Positions 31,820-45,000 are shown, counted from the first letter of the stretch. The stretch: 64,000 bases of DNA from Margaritifera margaritifera (GCA_029931535.1 JAQPZY010001684.1:4942001-5006000), one strand, 5' to 3'. Made by a program: numbers and translations. Notes: a model not told the origin generated them from the letters alone.

Positions 31820-34550
31820 CAGATATATTTGTACACGAGAGCTTGCTTCCTTTCGAAAAGTTGACAAATGCATCTATGCGAGGCACATTCTCAGTGTTCA
31901 AGCCGGGGTATTAATCACCTTTAATAAAATAATATTGTTTAATTATTTAAAACGCTTTTACGGCTCTGCCACGCACATGCATTTTGGGTTTTGCGCGTAA
32001 AACCCTTAAAAGTCGATACTATTCACAGTGATCAAAACGCCTTCGCTACACTTTTGATAAATAGATATTATCAAAATTTAGTTAAAACTACCTTTTGAAC
32101 GATGAAATGCTTTATCAAGTATAATACATATTTCCTTAATACTTCTTGCTTTATTAATGTAAGTTTTAATGAGTTTTACTTTTTATCCATAAAACATTGA
32201 ACATTCTAAAGAAATATGAAAAGGTAGTTTGGCGCAGTGAATTAGGCGATTATATTTTTTACTTTGTGGTACTTTTGGGAGTAAGCTTATCCAGTTTAAT
32301 TGCTGTGAGAAGTTTGGGCGATATCAGGTCAAAATGTGCGTTTAAGTCTTTGATCTTAGTGACATTTGGCGGGTATCAGGCTGTCGGCGACATCAAAGAC
32401 TAGACAAAGTATAAAAAGTAGACGCAGCAATTGAGCGGGTCAATAGACGTTTTTTCGTGCACATGGTGAAATGAAGCTTAAAAAATGGAAACAGTCAGAG
32501 CTTAGTGAAGTGGGAAATTATCTTGTTATAAAGTAATATCCAAAATATGTAGGAAAGTCGATAAGCAAGAAAAAGGCTTTCCGGAGAAAATGCAAGAAAT
32601 GTTCTGTTATAAAGAACGATGTTTTCTGTCATAAGACACAAAGACAGCGAGTAGTTATGGAAATGAAAAGAGAACAGTATTGGACAGCATCCACTCTCCC
32701 GAACCAATATTGATTTTAAGTCAAATTTATATTTCCTATAATTTCTCAGTTTCACGATTATATATGCAATACTGATTTGAACAAGGGACGTTTTCCAATC
32801 AAATTCATGTTTTGACAACTTTGATGTGCTTTTGTTCATCTCGTTTATACATAATATCGAACTGAATACTGTTTAAACAAAAACTTACCCGACTTTTAGG
32901 ATCGGCCAAAAAGTTAATTTGGACTTTTTCAACCCCCCACCTTGCTTAAATATTGCCCCCCCCCCCGCCAAAAAGTATCTATTGTAATTAGTATACTAAA
33001 ATTTAACATTTTTACTCCCCCCCCCCCCGTCCCCCTCACACAATTACACCAATTCAATGACCCTTGTAGTAAACATACTATATACGTTAGTGGCAAAAAT
33101 ATTTGTCCTGTGTATGCAAGGAAAACTGTACCCACGCCCCTCTTAGCACTAACGAGTTATATCTCGTATAGGCTCGAAGCCAGGCGGACACCTTGTATCC
33201 CACATTGTTAGCGTTATTGTTTAACACTATTTGAACATTTGTTTTGCTCAATAATCAAGAAATTTGTGTAGTTAAACGATTACACATAGAATATTTACAG
33301 AAAAACACCCTCTGTAGTATATTTCAATTATTTGCATAAGTGGAAAGAAATGCTGTGCATATTACGGCGCTGAAAAAGGAAGCTTTACGGAAAAGTTGTA
33401 CCTAAATCTTACTGCTGTTTTTTTTTTTTCTTTCTAGTAATACATTCTCATAACAACTAAAAGTTTATTTTTAAACTTATGCTCCAAATGAATATTGAAT
33501 TATGTATCTAAATACACAAGATACTCCAAAAGACAATTAGGAGCAGGGTCATAACTAGACATGAAAAAACATCGAGGCAGACATAAACAAAACAGAGACA
33601 AATTAAATCCATCCCCAAAATAATTTCAGTACATGTCATAACGGAACGATTTAGTAATACTCTTTAGGGAAAACAATCGTTACGACTCTGACTTTTTTTA
33701 ATGAAAAACGTAATTTTTTGTAAAAAAAAAAAAAAAAAAAAAGAGGCTGCTGCCTCAGCGTGGTTACGGTTCTATTGAATGAAGTCGGAATGTAGAAAAA
33801 CTGTTTTATGTTTGACTTTATTAACTAGAGTTATACACCATTTGATGCAGGGTATTTCGTGAAATATTATGTAATAAGCAATGAATACGCTTTTATATAA
33901 GATACTAGCGATACTGGTTACAGGATACCGCCTTTCAGGAAGCACCACTCTTGTAGCAAAAGTTTTGAATATAAATGGGATTTTTTTTTTAAACAAAAAT
34001 CCTTGCTGCAATACATTGGAATAATGTTCTCTGAATAGAAATCTGGTTTACCTACCGCGCGAAATTTTTTTTTTTTTTTTTTTTCTTTTACAGGATATAA
34101 CCTGTTTATGGACCAATATAATCGTAAAGTATTTCTTCCCACAAAGGAAAAAACTTAAGTCGGGGAAAGGGGTTGAGTGTCACGTAGGAAAGTCCCATTT
34201 AACTGAATGCATTCGCGCATTTTTGCTATTATTTGTATCCATTTTTGTTCTGATTTTCTTTAAAATCACCACTTTCATTTAGAACCCTCAGGGACATGCA
34301 TATTTCAAAAAGATGCTGGTTAGACATACAGGCAGGCGTCTAAGTAAAATAAACCACTTTGAACGAGAGAAAAGGCGCAGGGAATAAAACAATCGGGGCT
34401 AATTTGCTATGGAATACCTACGAGACGTTGAAGGTTTACATTGCATTTTATTTCGGTAATCTGTCCAAAAGCGCACTATTGAATTGGCGGCCCAGATACA
34501 GAAGCACATTATCAAGTTATACACATCGGCTATGCTTACTTTGTTAACTT
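31820..34550. other. Intergenic sequence with homopolymer runs
   Basis: AT-rich DNA. Poly-C runs lie at 32,957-32,969 and 33,017-33,028, poly-A at 33,721-33,743 and poly-T at 34,063-34,085. Open frames up to 114 codons occur, but none looks coding. Confidence 0.5.
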
Positions 34551-34564
34551 TTTTAATGTACCTG

Positions 34565-34860
34565 TCTACATTTTTAAGGGGCGGGGGCGTAAAAGGTCAC
34601 TAGTTCGAGCCCTCCAAATGTCAGTCATTTATCAAAACAAATATGATGTGAACGCTTACAGATATATTTCAAAATGAAATATTGTCAAATTTGACTTACA
34701 TAGCGATTTGGTGGTCACGCTGTGATTATTTAGATCACGTTTACTAAGTACTCCCGCACCTCCAGTCTTTCAGACGAGACTTTAAACCATGTTCCCGTCT
34801 CCGTATAACCTTTCGGTGTTGGTGGGATGTTAAACACGAGTTAACTCACTCACACGCTAC
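34565..34860 (+). repeat. tRNA-derived SINE-like repeat (partial)
   Basis: A B-box-like AGTTCGAGCCC occurs at 34,602-34,612. The 3' part contains 'GACTTTAAACCATG…GGTGTTGGTGGGATGTTAAAC' and ends in ACTCACTCAC, a tail I recognise from invertebrate SINEs. No clear A box is visible, so the 5' end is truncated or diverged. Confidence 0.5.
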
Positions 34861-34869
34861 GGACTATTT

Positions 34870-35900
34870 CATAAATGGAAATAAATATAAATGAAGGCTG
34901 TGACGTGTGTTCTCTGATGCACATTTAACAAATCACAGTTATGGGTGTGAAAAGCATTAAAAAACATGCATAATTATGTAGTGAAACTGTCTTCATTCGC
35001 AGCCATATTCTTGCAAGATATCTTTCACAGAGGTAGTTTGTCCACCTCTAAGAAACTGTCCCTCCATATATCATAATATAAACCAGTAACATTTGGTTTG
35101 TCATTATATAACTATTAAATTTTGTTTGGACTTAGTTCTTGTTCAAAAAGGCATATACATATCTCAAAATAAATCTGACAGACGCGTTTCCATAGGTTAC
35201 TTTAACAACATTCTCGCACGCCAGACGACCTATCAATATCCTCGTTGATCAAATCGTTATCGTCTACCAGTGATGAATGCGAATTCTTTAACCGTGGCCG
35301 ATATTAAAACCGTCGTCTACTCGTATTCAGCACGTACTAACCGCAGCCTTATTCAATCGGGAAACTTTGTACATTGCTCTTGTTTTAAATTGCGTGAAGG
35401 AACAAAGCCAGTATTCATTAACTGATCACTTCTAAAGTTATGTAATAATTATGTTTAAAAGTCAAATTTAAAACTAAACAAGTTGAATTTGACTTAATCC
35501 TGCAGTTTGAAAAAAGCTTCTTCAAAACTTATTTGCCATAAGTTTGAGTCTTTGTTACGAGAACAGAGCGTTATTTCAGTTCTAGTAAAATCTTTATTGA
35601 CACACAGACTGAATAATATCAATTTCGATTAAAAAGTTACGTTATCAAGATTTATTTGACGGGGATAAATCAACCAAACCCTCAAAAGAAACGTAAATAA
35701 ATGACTTACACCGACGTCTAAACCGAGTTAACCTTTTATGTGAACACTAAGCTCATTTAAACGTATTTTCACTTAGCCAGTCTTAACGGGAGCATGACTG
35801 ATTGTATGGCCAATAACCGAAGATGGTGGTGTTTATGCATACATATGATACGCAATGATATTTTTTAGCCAGTGTGCACACCTCTATCTGGATGTTATCT
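34870..35900. other. Intergenic sequence, nothing recognised
   Basis: No coding stretch, repeat or RNA gene is evident. Confidence 0.5.
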
Positions 35901-35911
35901 CGGCTCCCTTT

Positions 35912-36083
35912 TTCAACGTTGACCATTATAGTGGTCACTTTTCAACGTTGAAAAATGACCCTGGGTGTTAGCTTTCAACGTTGAACATTATCGCTGTGGT
36001 CACTTTTCAACGTTGAAAACTAACCTCCAGGGTCATGTTTCAACTTTGAAAACTGCCCCCGGGGGTCATTTTTCAACACTGAA
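35912..36083. repeat. Six palindromic 12-mers at ~33-bp spacing
   Basis: TTCAACGTTGAA or one/two-base variants start at 35,912, 35,941, 35,974, 36,006, 36,039 and 36,072. Three copies are perfect palindromes. Spacing is 29, 33, 32, 33 and 33 bp, close to three helical turns. The spacers alternate GGTCA and TGACC motifs. The array lies about 100 bp before the first recognisable Ginger1 integrase sequence, so it may be a subterminal transposase-binding or promoter region. Confidence 0.8.
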
Positions 36084-36180
36084 TATTGTCCCGGAGGACA
36101 GGCTTGTGAAGTGGAAATCGATGCATCATGAAGTATTTTACCACACAAACTCAGCTTAATTAGTCTTTGTATTTCACAGG

Positions 36181-36420
36181 TGGAAAAAGATCCGACAGCG
36201 GTATTATTAGAATGGCTCATTCAGTGACGTTGAGGAATATATGAGTCAGTGTGACCAATGTCAGAGAAAGGCGTCGCTTCAGAAAGCCAAGAAACCCCTT
36301 AAACCAATTCTAGCTTCGTAGATAGCATTTCATCAAATTGGAATGGATATCTTTGGACCTTTAGAAGAGACGGAAAGAGATAATTACAATCTTGATATGT
36401 TTTATTATATCAGAGGAAGG
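36181..36420 (+). pseudogene. Ginger1 integrase, zinc-binding and first core segment
   Basis: After an acceptor-like TTTCACAG the frame reads KKIRQRYY, stop, then FSDVEEYMSQCDQCQRKASL and HQIGMDIFGPLEE. This is the C-x-x-C half of the HHCC zinc finger and the first catalytic Asp of the DDE core (MDIFGP). Two in-frame stops occur (about 36,208 and 36,320). Confidence 0.7.
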
Positions 36421-37879
36421 TTAAAGATAAATACACTTTCGTTTTAAAGTTTAATCTAGTGTTACAAAGAGAAGATGGTGGAGCTGGCATAACCATGTGA
36501 TCCTAATTGTAATTTCAAACATTTTATTCAAAGGAAATGAGAGCTTCTGCGATCAATCTGGTGTCGTTTAAGTTGAACTTGCAGTTCACATAATGATTAC
36601 GTCCACACATGGCATCGCTTGATTTGCTTTTGCTTTGCAATGTGCATGGCTTTAGGCTGATGACTTTTTGTAATGCAGACAGGCTATAATTTCAGATGAT
36701 ATGTAAATTTCAGTGACGTTAAATGGTACATCCGTTGACTCACAATAAATCGGTTCTGTTGTCATAATACATAACTGTAAGGACGATACTGAAACAAAAC
36801 AAATATGTACCGTTCAAAGAAAGTCCTTGTGTGCACTATAATTGTTACGCCCTTGCATTCAAAGAAGAGGGTTCATACTGCGTTAACCTTTATGCCCCTT
36901 TTCAACCTATTGTTTGTCAAAATGATGTTTCCGCCCATTTCAAAGAGAATGAATGGTAGTACGGTTTTATTCATTTTTGGGGGTTAAAGATATCACAAAC
37001 AAGTCATGCTCCAATAATTTTACAAGGGCTCCTTTGTCGACTTGATACGCGGGTGCGATTCAGCGATACAAGAAGCAGAAGTTCACGTGAAATTCACTTA
37101 TAAATCGAACAGAGTTTAGGTTCAATAGAATTTTGACCACAAACTTTTCATTACCAAAGAAAAAACTCTATTTTTAAAAAATCAAATGTATTTTATTAGA
37201 ATTACCAGGGTCAGTATAATACATTATTACATTGACCCTGGAGTTACCAAGTGTATTTCTCGCAAACTGTTAACAAAATTCTGTTGTTGTATGAAAAAAA
37301 GTGACAAAAGTAGTAGTTTTTTTTACCAGAAATGTAGGAAAATAATTTTAAATTTTTTTTGGGTTCAAATTATGGAAATTATTTACAAATAAAACTAACG
37401 CATGTGAACATTGTTCTTCTCAAATCATCCTCAAATTACACATTTTTGCTGGCTGCCACCATCGTTTGAGCTGATCGAAGCCATTTTTAGTCGGACAAGC
37501 TTTATTCTTCTACCCGCTTCTGTTTGATTTTTTAAAGTTATTCAAAGTCCTCTAGTAGAAGAGTTGTTCAATGGAAAAACTGGATGATGGAAGTGATATC
37601 ATCTTCTAATTGTGGATGCGCTCAATCGCACATGCCTTATGTTTCTTAAAAATATGCGCTCAGTGGAACATTCGTGTTTTAGAAATCTATCTCTAGTTAT
37701 CATCCAACCATATACGTGAAATAGATAAATAAAAGGGGCATATTTGAACCAAACTAGGCAGAACATATTCCACTACGATGAAGGTCTTTTTCTTAAAATT
37801 GTACAAATGAAGTTCAAGTCCCTGTGGTCACATTTATTTTCGTATCTTACAATATATTTTTAGGTAACACACACATCCA

Positions 37880-38818
37880 GGTTTCGCCGACTATTTGACA
37901 AAATGGGTAGAAGCTGAGGGAATTCGTGATAAATCTGGAATTGCAGTGCTCGATGTGTTGATACAAATTCATTTGCACACAAGGCGTCCTAAATACACTC
38001 ATTACGGACCAGGGAAGAGAATTCTGTAACAGACTAAATGATTTGTTTTGCACCCAAATGGGAATTGATCACCGAATTGCGCCCCCTTACCATCCACATA
38101 ATGGAGGTCAAACGGAAAGATACAACAAAACCTTGTGTGGCATGATCGCGTCGTATGTAAATAACCAGTCCAATAACTGGCATAAGCTATTGCCACCTAT
38201 TTTGTTTGCCTATAGAACGGCCTAGCAGGCCTCTACAAAGAAAACGTCGTTTTTCCTTGTTTATGGCAGATAGGCGCGCTTACCCGTTGAGCTTGATATA
38301 TCTACAGTATCTGAGAACGAGTCGGACGATGTGACTTTTAAGCGAAGATACAGTTCATGCAGTTATCATGTGACGGGGAAACTGCTTTAGACAATATCAA
38401 GTCTGCTAAAACAAAACAGAAGAAATACCATGATGCTAAGATAAAGTGTGAGGTCTTCATGATTGGCGACAAAGTGTTATTACACAATTTAAGAAAAACA
38501 ACACGGAAGGGGGGCAAGTTGACGGCTAATTGGACTGGACCGTTTACAACAACCTCGATCAGAAACAAATTAACATTCGCTTTGCAAGGTATAAAGACCT
38601 CAATACATGGAAATAGGTTGAAGTTATACAAAAAGAAAGGAAGCGATGGTGACCAGAACATATCCTCTAAGACAGAAGACATATCGGCCGAGAGCATTCC
38701 AGAAAACAAACTGACCTTTAAGAAAAGAAAGGTTGAACAAGAACCTGAAAATATTGTTGAACAAGACCATATAGTATATGTAGGCAGTACAAGTGCACCC
38801 AGTACAATTAAGTTTTGA
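37880..38818 (+). pseudogene. Ginger1 integrase core and GPF-containing C-terminal domain
   Basis: FADYLTKWVEAEGIRDKSGI begins after an acceptor-like ACATCCAG at 37,881. After a frame change come LITDQGREFCNRLNDLF (second Asp) and APPYHPHNGGQTERYNKTL (catalytic Glu), then NNWHKLLPPILFAYRTA and a stop near 38,223. The frame from 38,357 gives FMIGDKVLLHNLRKTTRKGG and NWTGPFTTTSI, the GPY/F motif typical of Gypsy and Ginger1 integrases. It then has a lysine- and glutamate-rich linker to the stop at 38,818. Confidence 0.75.
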
Positions 38819-38889
38819 CCTGTGGACAGCACATGTCAGAGTAATAAATCAAAACTATTTCATCAGACTGTATAAAACAATCATAAGGA

Positions 38890-39682
38890 AATGGGTGTTT
38901 CCCGTACAGTGAAACGATATGCAATGCCGACCAAGAGGATAACAATGAGAGGGGACGGCAACTGTCTTTTCAGAACATTAAGTTACTTTCTGTTTGGGAT
39001 ACAAACATATCATCTTCTTGTAAGTGATGGTACTGTAAATTTCATTGAAAGATATTAAGCAGTCAAAGATGAATGAAGGCGAAACTTGGGGGACATAATT
39101 GGAAATAATGTCATTCGCTGCATTTACAGACACATCAGTGTACGTGTTTTGTGAATAGGGAGAGGTTGACGGAAAGACTACACATGCATTGGTACCGTTG
39201 ACGGAAAGACTACACATGCATTGATACCGTATAACGCATTGGGTACTGGTCACGAGTCCGAATCTGCAATCTATATTGAAAATTTGCACGATCATTTTGA
39301 GCCAGTATTTGATGCCCAGGAAACCGTGTATTCTCTTACACCTTACATATTCATAAAAGATTTTGTTCTTTTAAAATTTAGACATTATTTTTCAGAGGAG
39401 TCATTATCATCTTGTCTAGCAAACAATCAAAAAGACGCAGATATGATAAAAGAACTTGAGGGAATTGTCACCATTTATGCTAAGGAATTCACAGACAGAG
39501 CTAATAACATTCCATGCCTTCAGCATGTATATGGACAGATTGATCCAAATGTGCTTAATCTGTTATGTGACTTGGAGAAGTTTGAGGAAAAGAATGAAGG
39601 GACAGAAAGAGACCGAGTAGACATTGCTCATGTTCAAATGAATACCTTTGAAAAAGAAACAATCTTACTAATGTCTGCGTAA
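38890..39682 (+). pseudogene. OTU-type cysteine protease domain of the Ginger1 element
   Basis: ITMRGDGNCLFRTLSYFLFG (38,940-38,998) is the OTU catalytic Cys region (D-G-N-C). After decay and a 32-bp duplication, the frame from 39,221 gives ALGTGHESESAIYIENLHDH and FEPVFDAQE, fitting the C-terminal OTU strand. An acidic tail follows to the stop at 39,682. OTU domains cleave ubiquitin chains. The role in the transposon is unknown. Confidence 0.65.
39165..39228 (+). repeat. Tandem duplication of a 32-bp unit inside the OTU region
   Basis: Two consecutive 32-bp copies (39,165-39,196 and 39,197-39,228) differ at a single base (GGTACC versus GATACC). 32 is not a multiple of 3, so the duplication shifts the frame. 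Confidence 0.9.
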
Positions 39683-40098
39683 CGTAATATTAATATAGTT
39701 GCTTGAGTACAAGCTCATTAGAGTAATTTGTAAAATGCTTACCTTACACTGTTAGTTTCATACAAAACTACAGATTGTGTTCCATTTGTTATGATGTCCT
39801 TATAGTAGAAGGATTATGTAAATAAACCAATTAATGTTTTCGTAGTGTTCTGTGAATGTTTTAAGAGTTTACCTGGTAGCTCTCTATACAATACGTAATA
39901 TATATTGCATTGCTTTCGCAAGGTATTGGATTTGACCTGCACGAGACCGAAAATATATGTTTTGTATCAGAGCCAATGAAAATGTTGTATTAGCGGTATT
40001 AATACTGTGCGTAGTTATCCTGTACAGTTATTCACAGATTGGTTATATGATTAACGTGAAACAACATCTAGGAAAAAGTACCAAAGCTATGATACGAG

Positions 40099-40099
<1 letters not shown>

Positions 40100-40176
<77 letters not shown>
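40100..40176. repeat. AT microsatellite
   Basis: About 75 bp of TA repeats between the two duplicated segments. Confidence 0.95.
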
Positions 40177-40180
<4 letters not shown>

Positions 40181-40461
40181 ATTGATATCATAGGGAATTT
40201 GATTTAACCCGCACTACATTGAAGGTGACGCAATGTAATATGTGGCGTGCTCTAACTACAAAATACAATGCACTGTAAATTACTGCATATTTATGGTTAT
40301 TTGATTGATGATTGTTTACCAACATCAGATAAAAAATCTCCTTGTTATGATATAAGCAATATATATTGCATTGCTTTCAAAGGTAATCGATTTAATCCTC
40401 AGGTGACTGACATATCGTGTGACGCAGTGCAACATATATGTTTTGAATCAGTGTCAATGAA

Positions 40462-40656
40462 ATGAAATGAATGGATGGATGGATTTGGGTTTTACAGCAA
40501 ATCGACAGTATCTCAGTCATTAACAGTCGTCGACTATGAAGATGAATGATGCTCATGGTGTATGGACGGTGAAACTCGGGGACGATTCCGGAAATTAAAC
40601 CCACGACCATTCGATCTAAAGGTGAGCATATAACCACTAGAAAACGGCCGACCCTC
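40462..40656 (-). repeat. tRNA-derived SINE with 7-bp target duplication
   Basis: On the minus strand the head reads GGTCGGCCGTTTTCTAGTGG (tRNA D-arm-like) and then a B-box-like segment from GAATGGTCGTGGGTT. The element is flanked by CAATGAA at 40,455-40,461 and 40,657-40,663. The empty site is visible in copy A of the duplication near 39,975. Confidence 0.75.
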
Positions 40657-40745
40657 CAATGAATTACAATGCTGTATTAGCGTGCAGGGTATATATACCC
40701 TGTACATTAACCATGCACAGTTAGTCACAACACGATTATGTGATC

Positions 40746-41290
40746 TTAAAAAAAACTAAACATTCTGAAGTGCCAGTGCAGTCTTAAAACGTTATTTTTA
40801 AATTTCTCTCTTCTAAATGAAGCTAGGATTGAAAAATAAAACAATATAGAATGATAAAATCTATTTTGATTTACATATATTTCAATGGCTATCATTTGAT
40901 TCAAATTGACAATAAAAAGGAATAAATTAAAGCTAGTGGTATTCATAAAAAAGTAGATAGCGAGATGACATGGGGCTCGATCATTTATTTACTCTGAAAT
41001 CAGGGCTCGATCATTTGTTACTTTAAAACTGAAACTCGATCAGTTATTTACTTTTTCTGGAATGCCCCCCCCCCCCCCGAAGATTCAGCGGTCGTCCCCT
41101 AATACATATATTTGTTTACTGTACAATACAGACTTTTTATAGGCGTGACCTGGCCTAGCAGAGATTAGAAGTTTAGCAGGATTTTCCAGATAGTGCAGTT
41201 AAGAATACATAGGAATACGATCAGGAAATTGTGTGCATTCTTAACAATTTCAAATCTCGTGAATGAGTGAAAATGAGTTCCAATTGAAAT
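40746..41290. other. Intergenic sequence, nothing recognised
   Basis: AT-rich; contains three short GCTCGATCA-like echoes near 40,977-41,042 and a poly-C run at 41,066-41,077. Confidence 0.5.
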
Positions 41291-41292
41291 AA

Positions 41293-41402
41293 TATACGGT
41301 ACTCATGACAAATGACAGGGTTGTACTGACTATACGGTACTCAGGACAAATGACAGGGTTGTACTGACTATACGGTACTCAGGACAAATGATAGGGTTTA
41401 AC
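41293..41402 (+). repeat. Three tandem 38-bp units
   Basis: Units start at 41,293, 41,331 and 41,369 and begin TATACGGTACTCAGGACAAA (first copy CATGACAAA). The third is shortened and diverged at its end. Confidence 0.9.
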
Positions 41403-41737
41403 TGTGAACATCAGTCATATCATATGTGTATTGTTTTGTGCATGTATTGTGTATAAAAACGTTATGATAGCAATCATAGCATAGTCATTCTGAATAAACA
41501 TTGATATGAATATTAAACATGTTAGTTTTAGACTGTTGAAAATATAAGTGGTATTTCAAAGTCATAATCAAAGGTTTTATCATCTTTTTCTCGTTTGCTT
41601 AGCTTGGTTCCAGAGTAAATAGTTAAAACAAAAAAATCAAGTGTGATATATTTATTCACTGGAAATATATTACACCAATATATACATGAAATATTAAAAT
41701 CATCAAAGTCATGTCTGCATAAAGTGTGAAAACTCTA

Positions 41738-41758
41738 TGCATAAAGGTGCTATGTGCA
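41738..41758 (+). repeat. Left terminal inverted repeat
   Basis: Begins TGCATAAAGGTGCTATGTGC. Pairs with 45,891-45,911 with two mismatches. Confidence 0.75.
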
Positions 41759-41767
41759 TTGTTTGCA

Positions 41768-41806
41768 TGCATCAAGGTACTATTTGGCAAATAGCACCTT
41801 AATGCA
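41768..41806. repeat. Subterminal hairpin built from two TIR-like motifs
   Basis: Two 19-bp arms (41,768-41,786 and 41,788-41,806) pair at 17 of 19 positions around a 1-base loop. Each arm is a TIR-like TGCAT.AAGGT.CTATTTG. A looser inverted pair of the same motif lies at 45,665-45,682 and 45,709-45,727 near the right end. Confidence 0.75.
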
Positions 41807-42074
41807 TTTAATAACTGTGCCTATCTCTACAACATAGATCTATTGTGGTTTTGTTCAGATAGCTCCCCTCAGTGAGGTAAACTAACCAGTATGGTTTCAA
41901 ATTACACAATAATGGTGAGGTGAGAAACCTGGATTATCAGCAGAGCACTAATTGGTTGTAAGCTTCTTTTGCTTTATCAGCAAATGCACTAATTGGTTGT
42001 AAACTTCTTTTACTATTTCCCAGTGGTTTTACAAACTAAATGGTTGACTTATAGAATCTGGGTCAGAGAATATT

Positions 42075-45000
42075 ATGGATATTTTAAAGGTAAGTATTAA
42101 AGCCTATTATTGCTTTGTATTTTACATAATGTAGTAACTCATTTCTATTGTATCAGTACTAATGCAAGTAATAAAGCATACCATTCATTTGTATTTTACA
42201 GAATATAGTAACCCATTTCTATTATATCAGTACTAATATGGTCCATGTGTTTTTACTTGTAATGTGTTTGGCTGATTTCTTTACAAATTAAACCAATTTG
42301 AAATAAAACAATTAGTAAATTATCAGATTAATGCGTTACTGATGCATTTAATGATCTACTTCTGTTTGCCATGTAATGACTAAAATATTATTGTAATGTT
42401 ACAATATATGTTTCATGCAGGTACAAGACGAAGAGATGTCTGACTGGTCAAACAGTACAATTAATGCTCTCATTTATAAAATGGACACTCAGAAGGGAAA
42501 CGAAAATGAGAAAGCACATCCTAAAAAAAATTCTAAGAATCTCATTGATGGTGAGGGAGATAGCGAGGGTGAACCATTGGTCGTGTTTCAGAGATGGATA
42601 TGAGGGATTCTTGAAAAAGGCCAGTGTGAAGATATGGATGATACAAATAATGATAAGGATTACCAGCCTTCAAAAGATGATTTCAGTTCGTCTGATTCAA
42701 ACATAGCAGGGTCCTTAAACGGTGAATTAAAGACTGACCAAAAACAAGCATGGAAGAAAAAGACAGGAAAGTCAATCAAGAGGAAACTGTTCAAATCCAA
42801 ACATACACATTTACCTTCACGAGATCTGAAAGATAAAATTAAAAAGAGAGACGCATCATTGAAGGCAATACAAACACGAACTGAACAAAAGAGAGACACT
42901 AGTCTTAAGAAAATCGTTAAGCTGAAGAGCAAAAGATTACACGAGTTGAAACAAGTTATCAGAAACCACCATATTAAGCGATTTGACAACTTGCTTGCAT
43001 GCGATAGATATAAACGTGTTGCTGTTACCGCTGATGGGGATTGCTTCTTTGCAGCACTTAAGCTTCAAATGCAGCAAGATATATCTATTGAAAAGTATCG
43101 AAAACAAATAGCTGAGCACATGTCAGAAAACATACAACATTATATCAATTTTCTACAGGATAATGGATATTCAGAGGACAGGACAATGCTGTTTGCTCGT
43201 GAAGTTGAATCAATCAAGGGAAATGGACAATGGAACACAAGTGTTGCTGACCGTATACCATGAGCTGCAGCAAATATACTGAAAAGCCAAATAAAGATAT
43301 TCTCAACTGAGATTTCTAATCATGTGTATGACATAAAATCAGATCTGACAGACTTTGACCGAAACTCATACATGTATTTAGCATATTTGAAGATCAAAGG
43401 TGAAGAGCATTATGACGGCGTGGACAGCAGTGCAGAAAGAGGAGACACTGCTGGCAAAGGAAATGCTACTAACACTTTGCAAACACCAGCTAAAGAGGCA
43501 GTATATGTTAATCCAAAAACTAAAGAATCCTTTCGAAAGAGAATAAAACACTAGAGCTATGGAAAAGAAATATTCGTAAAAGAAACAGGAGCTGTGGCTT
43601 GGCATACATATCACAACGAGGCAAACAAATTGAGCAACAACGTAGCACGAAATTGCAAGACTGTTCGAAATGCACGTTTAAATGCAATTAAAAGATTACG
43701 GAAGAGGACAGAAAGCAAATATTTGATACGTACTGGGGCCTACAAGATTACAACAGGCAGCGGCAGTTTAGTTGCCAGAATTTCAAGGACTGTAATCCCA
43801 AACGAATTAAGACAGGACGCAGGAAGTCTAGCCTTCAATATGCTTTTGAAGTAAATAATACAAGAGTGAGAGTGTCCAAAATGTTCTTTAGCAATAATCT
43901 TGGTATTGGTAAAAATACAGTTACAATTGCTACAAATATAGAAAATTTAGCGGTGTCTTTTCAGGTTCCGACAGGAGTGGAAAATGTTCACCCTGTAACA
44001 AAACACCACCTGTATCTATTCTGTTCGTGCGTGCACATATCGAATCATTTCCAACAATGGAAGCACATTATGTACGTAAGCAATCGAGAAGAAAATATTT
44101 GTCACAGGACTTGAACAGAAAAATGTGGCACTTGTATGTAAGTCGATGCAAATCAAAGGAGGTGAAGCCAGTAAGCGAAACAAAGTATATACAAATATTC
44201 TTTGATGAATACAATTATTCATTTTTCAAAACAAAGAAAGACCAGTGTTCCCAGCGTACAACAAAGTTCAATATTAAAATGACTGAAGGAAATGTTGACA
44301 ATACTCTAAAAGAAAGGAATGATTCCCATTTGAGGCGTAAGGAGAATTCACGAGAGCAAAAATATAATGATAAAGTTAGAGCAAAGACTGACAATTCATT
44401 CTCTGCGGCAACTTTTGACATGCAGGCAGTATTGAATACTCCATGCACACTTGTTGGAGAACTTTATCACAAACAAAAACTCTCACGTTACAATCTATCA
44501 TTGTACTCATTAGTAGATGAAAATGGCACCTGTTACCTCTGGGACGAAACCCTAGGTTGAAGAGGTTCATGCGAGATTGGAACTTGCGTACGAACTTACA
44601 TTAATTCCATTGCGAGTAACCATTTAGTGAAAGAAGTAACATTTTATTCTGATACTTGCGGAGGACAGAACAGGAACCAGTATGTGGCCTTTGCATATCT
44701 CTATGCCATAAGCAAAGCAAGCACACTCAAAGTCATCAACCGTAAATTCTTTGAGGCAGACCATTCTCAAATGGAATCAGATAGCATGCATGTTCTCATT
44801 GAAGGTGCTAAAAAGAAAACATTAGTATATATTCCATATCTGTGGCATACTGTCATTTCTCTTGCTCGAAGCAAAAAAATAAGAAAACAATTACATAGTT
44901 GTGCCAATGAAGTATACATATTTCTTGAACCTGAAGTAATTTTCAAAGAAGTTTTGTCCAAACATGAAAGGCAGCACCAGAAATACACGAATAAACTGGT

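Larger units (their letters stand above)
36181..39682 (+). mobile_element. Ginger1-type DNA transposon with OTU protease, decayed
   Basis: The plus strand carries a Gypsy-type integrase (zinc finger, DDE core, GPF motif) followed by an OTU cysteine-protease domain. Published Ginger1 elements have this composition. No RT, RNase H or LTR is present, which argues against an LTR retrotransposon. About 1.4 kb of non-coding sequence (36,430-37,860) separates the zinc-finger part from the core and may be an intron or insertion. I could not define the terminal inverted repeats. The palindrome array at 35,912 may lie within the left end. Confidence 0.7.
39898..40745 (+). repeat. Direct duplication flanking an AT microsatellite, one copy split by a SINE
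   Basis: Copy A (39,898-40,060) and copy B (40,361-40,745) share ATATTGCATTGCTTTC, ATATATGTTTTG.ATCAG and GCTGTATTAGCG-like blocks in the same order. Copy B is interrupted by the SINE at 40,462-40,656. Confidence 0.7.

Noticed and set aside
35912..36083. Regular repeat-spacer pattern resembling a CRISPR array
   Set aside because: The repeats are 12-bp palindromes with short similar spacers in eukaryotic DNA, without cas genes.
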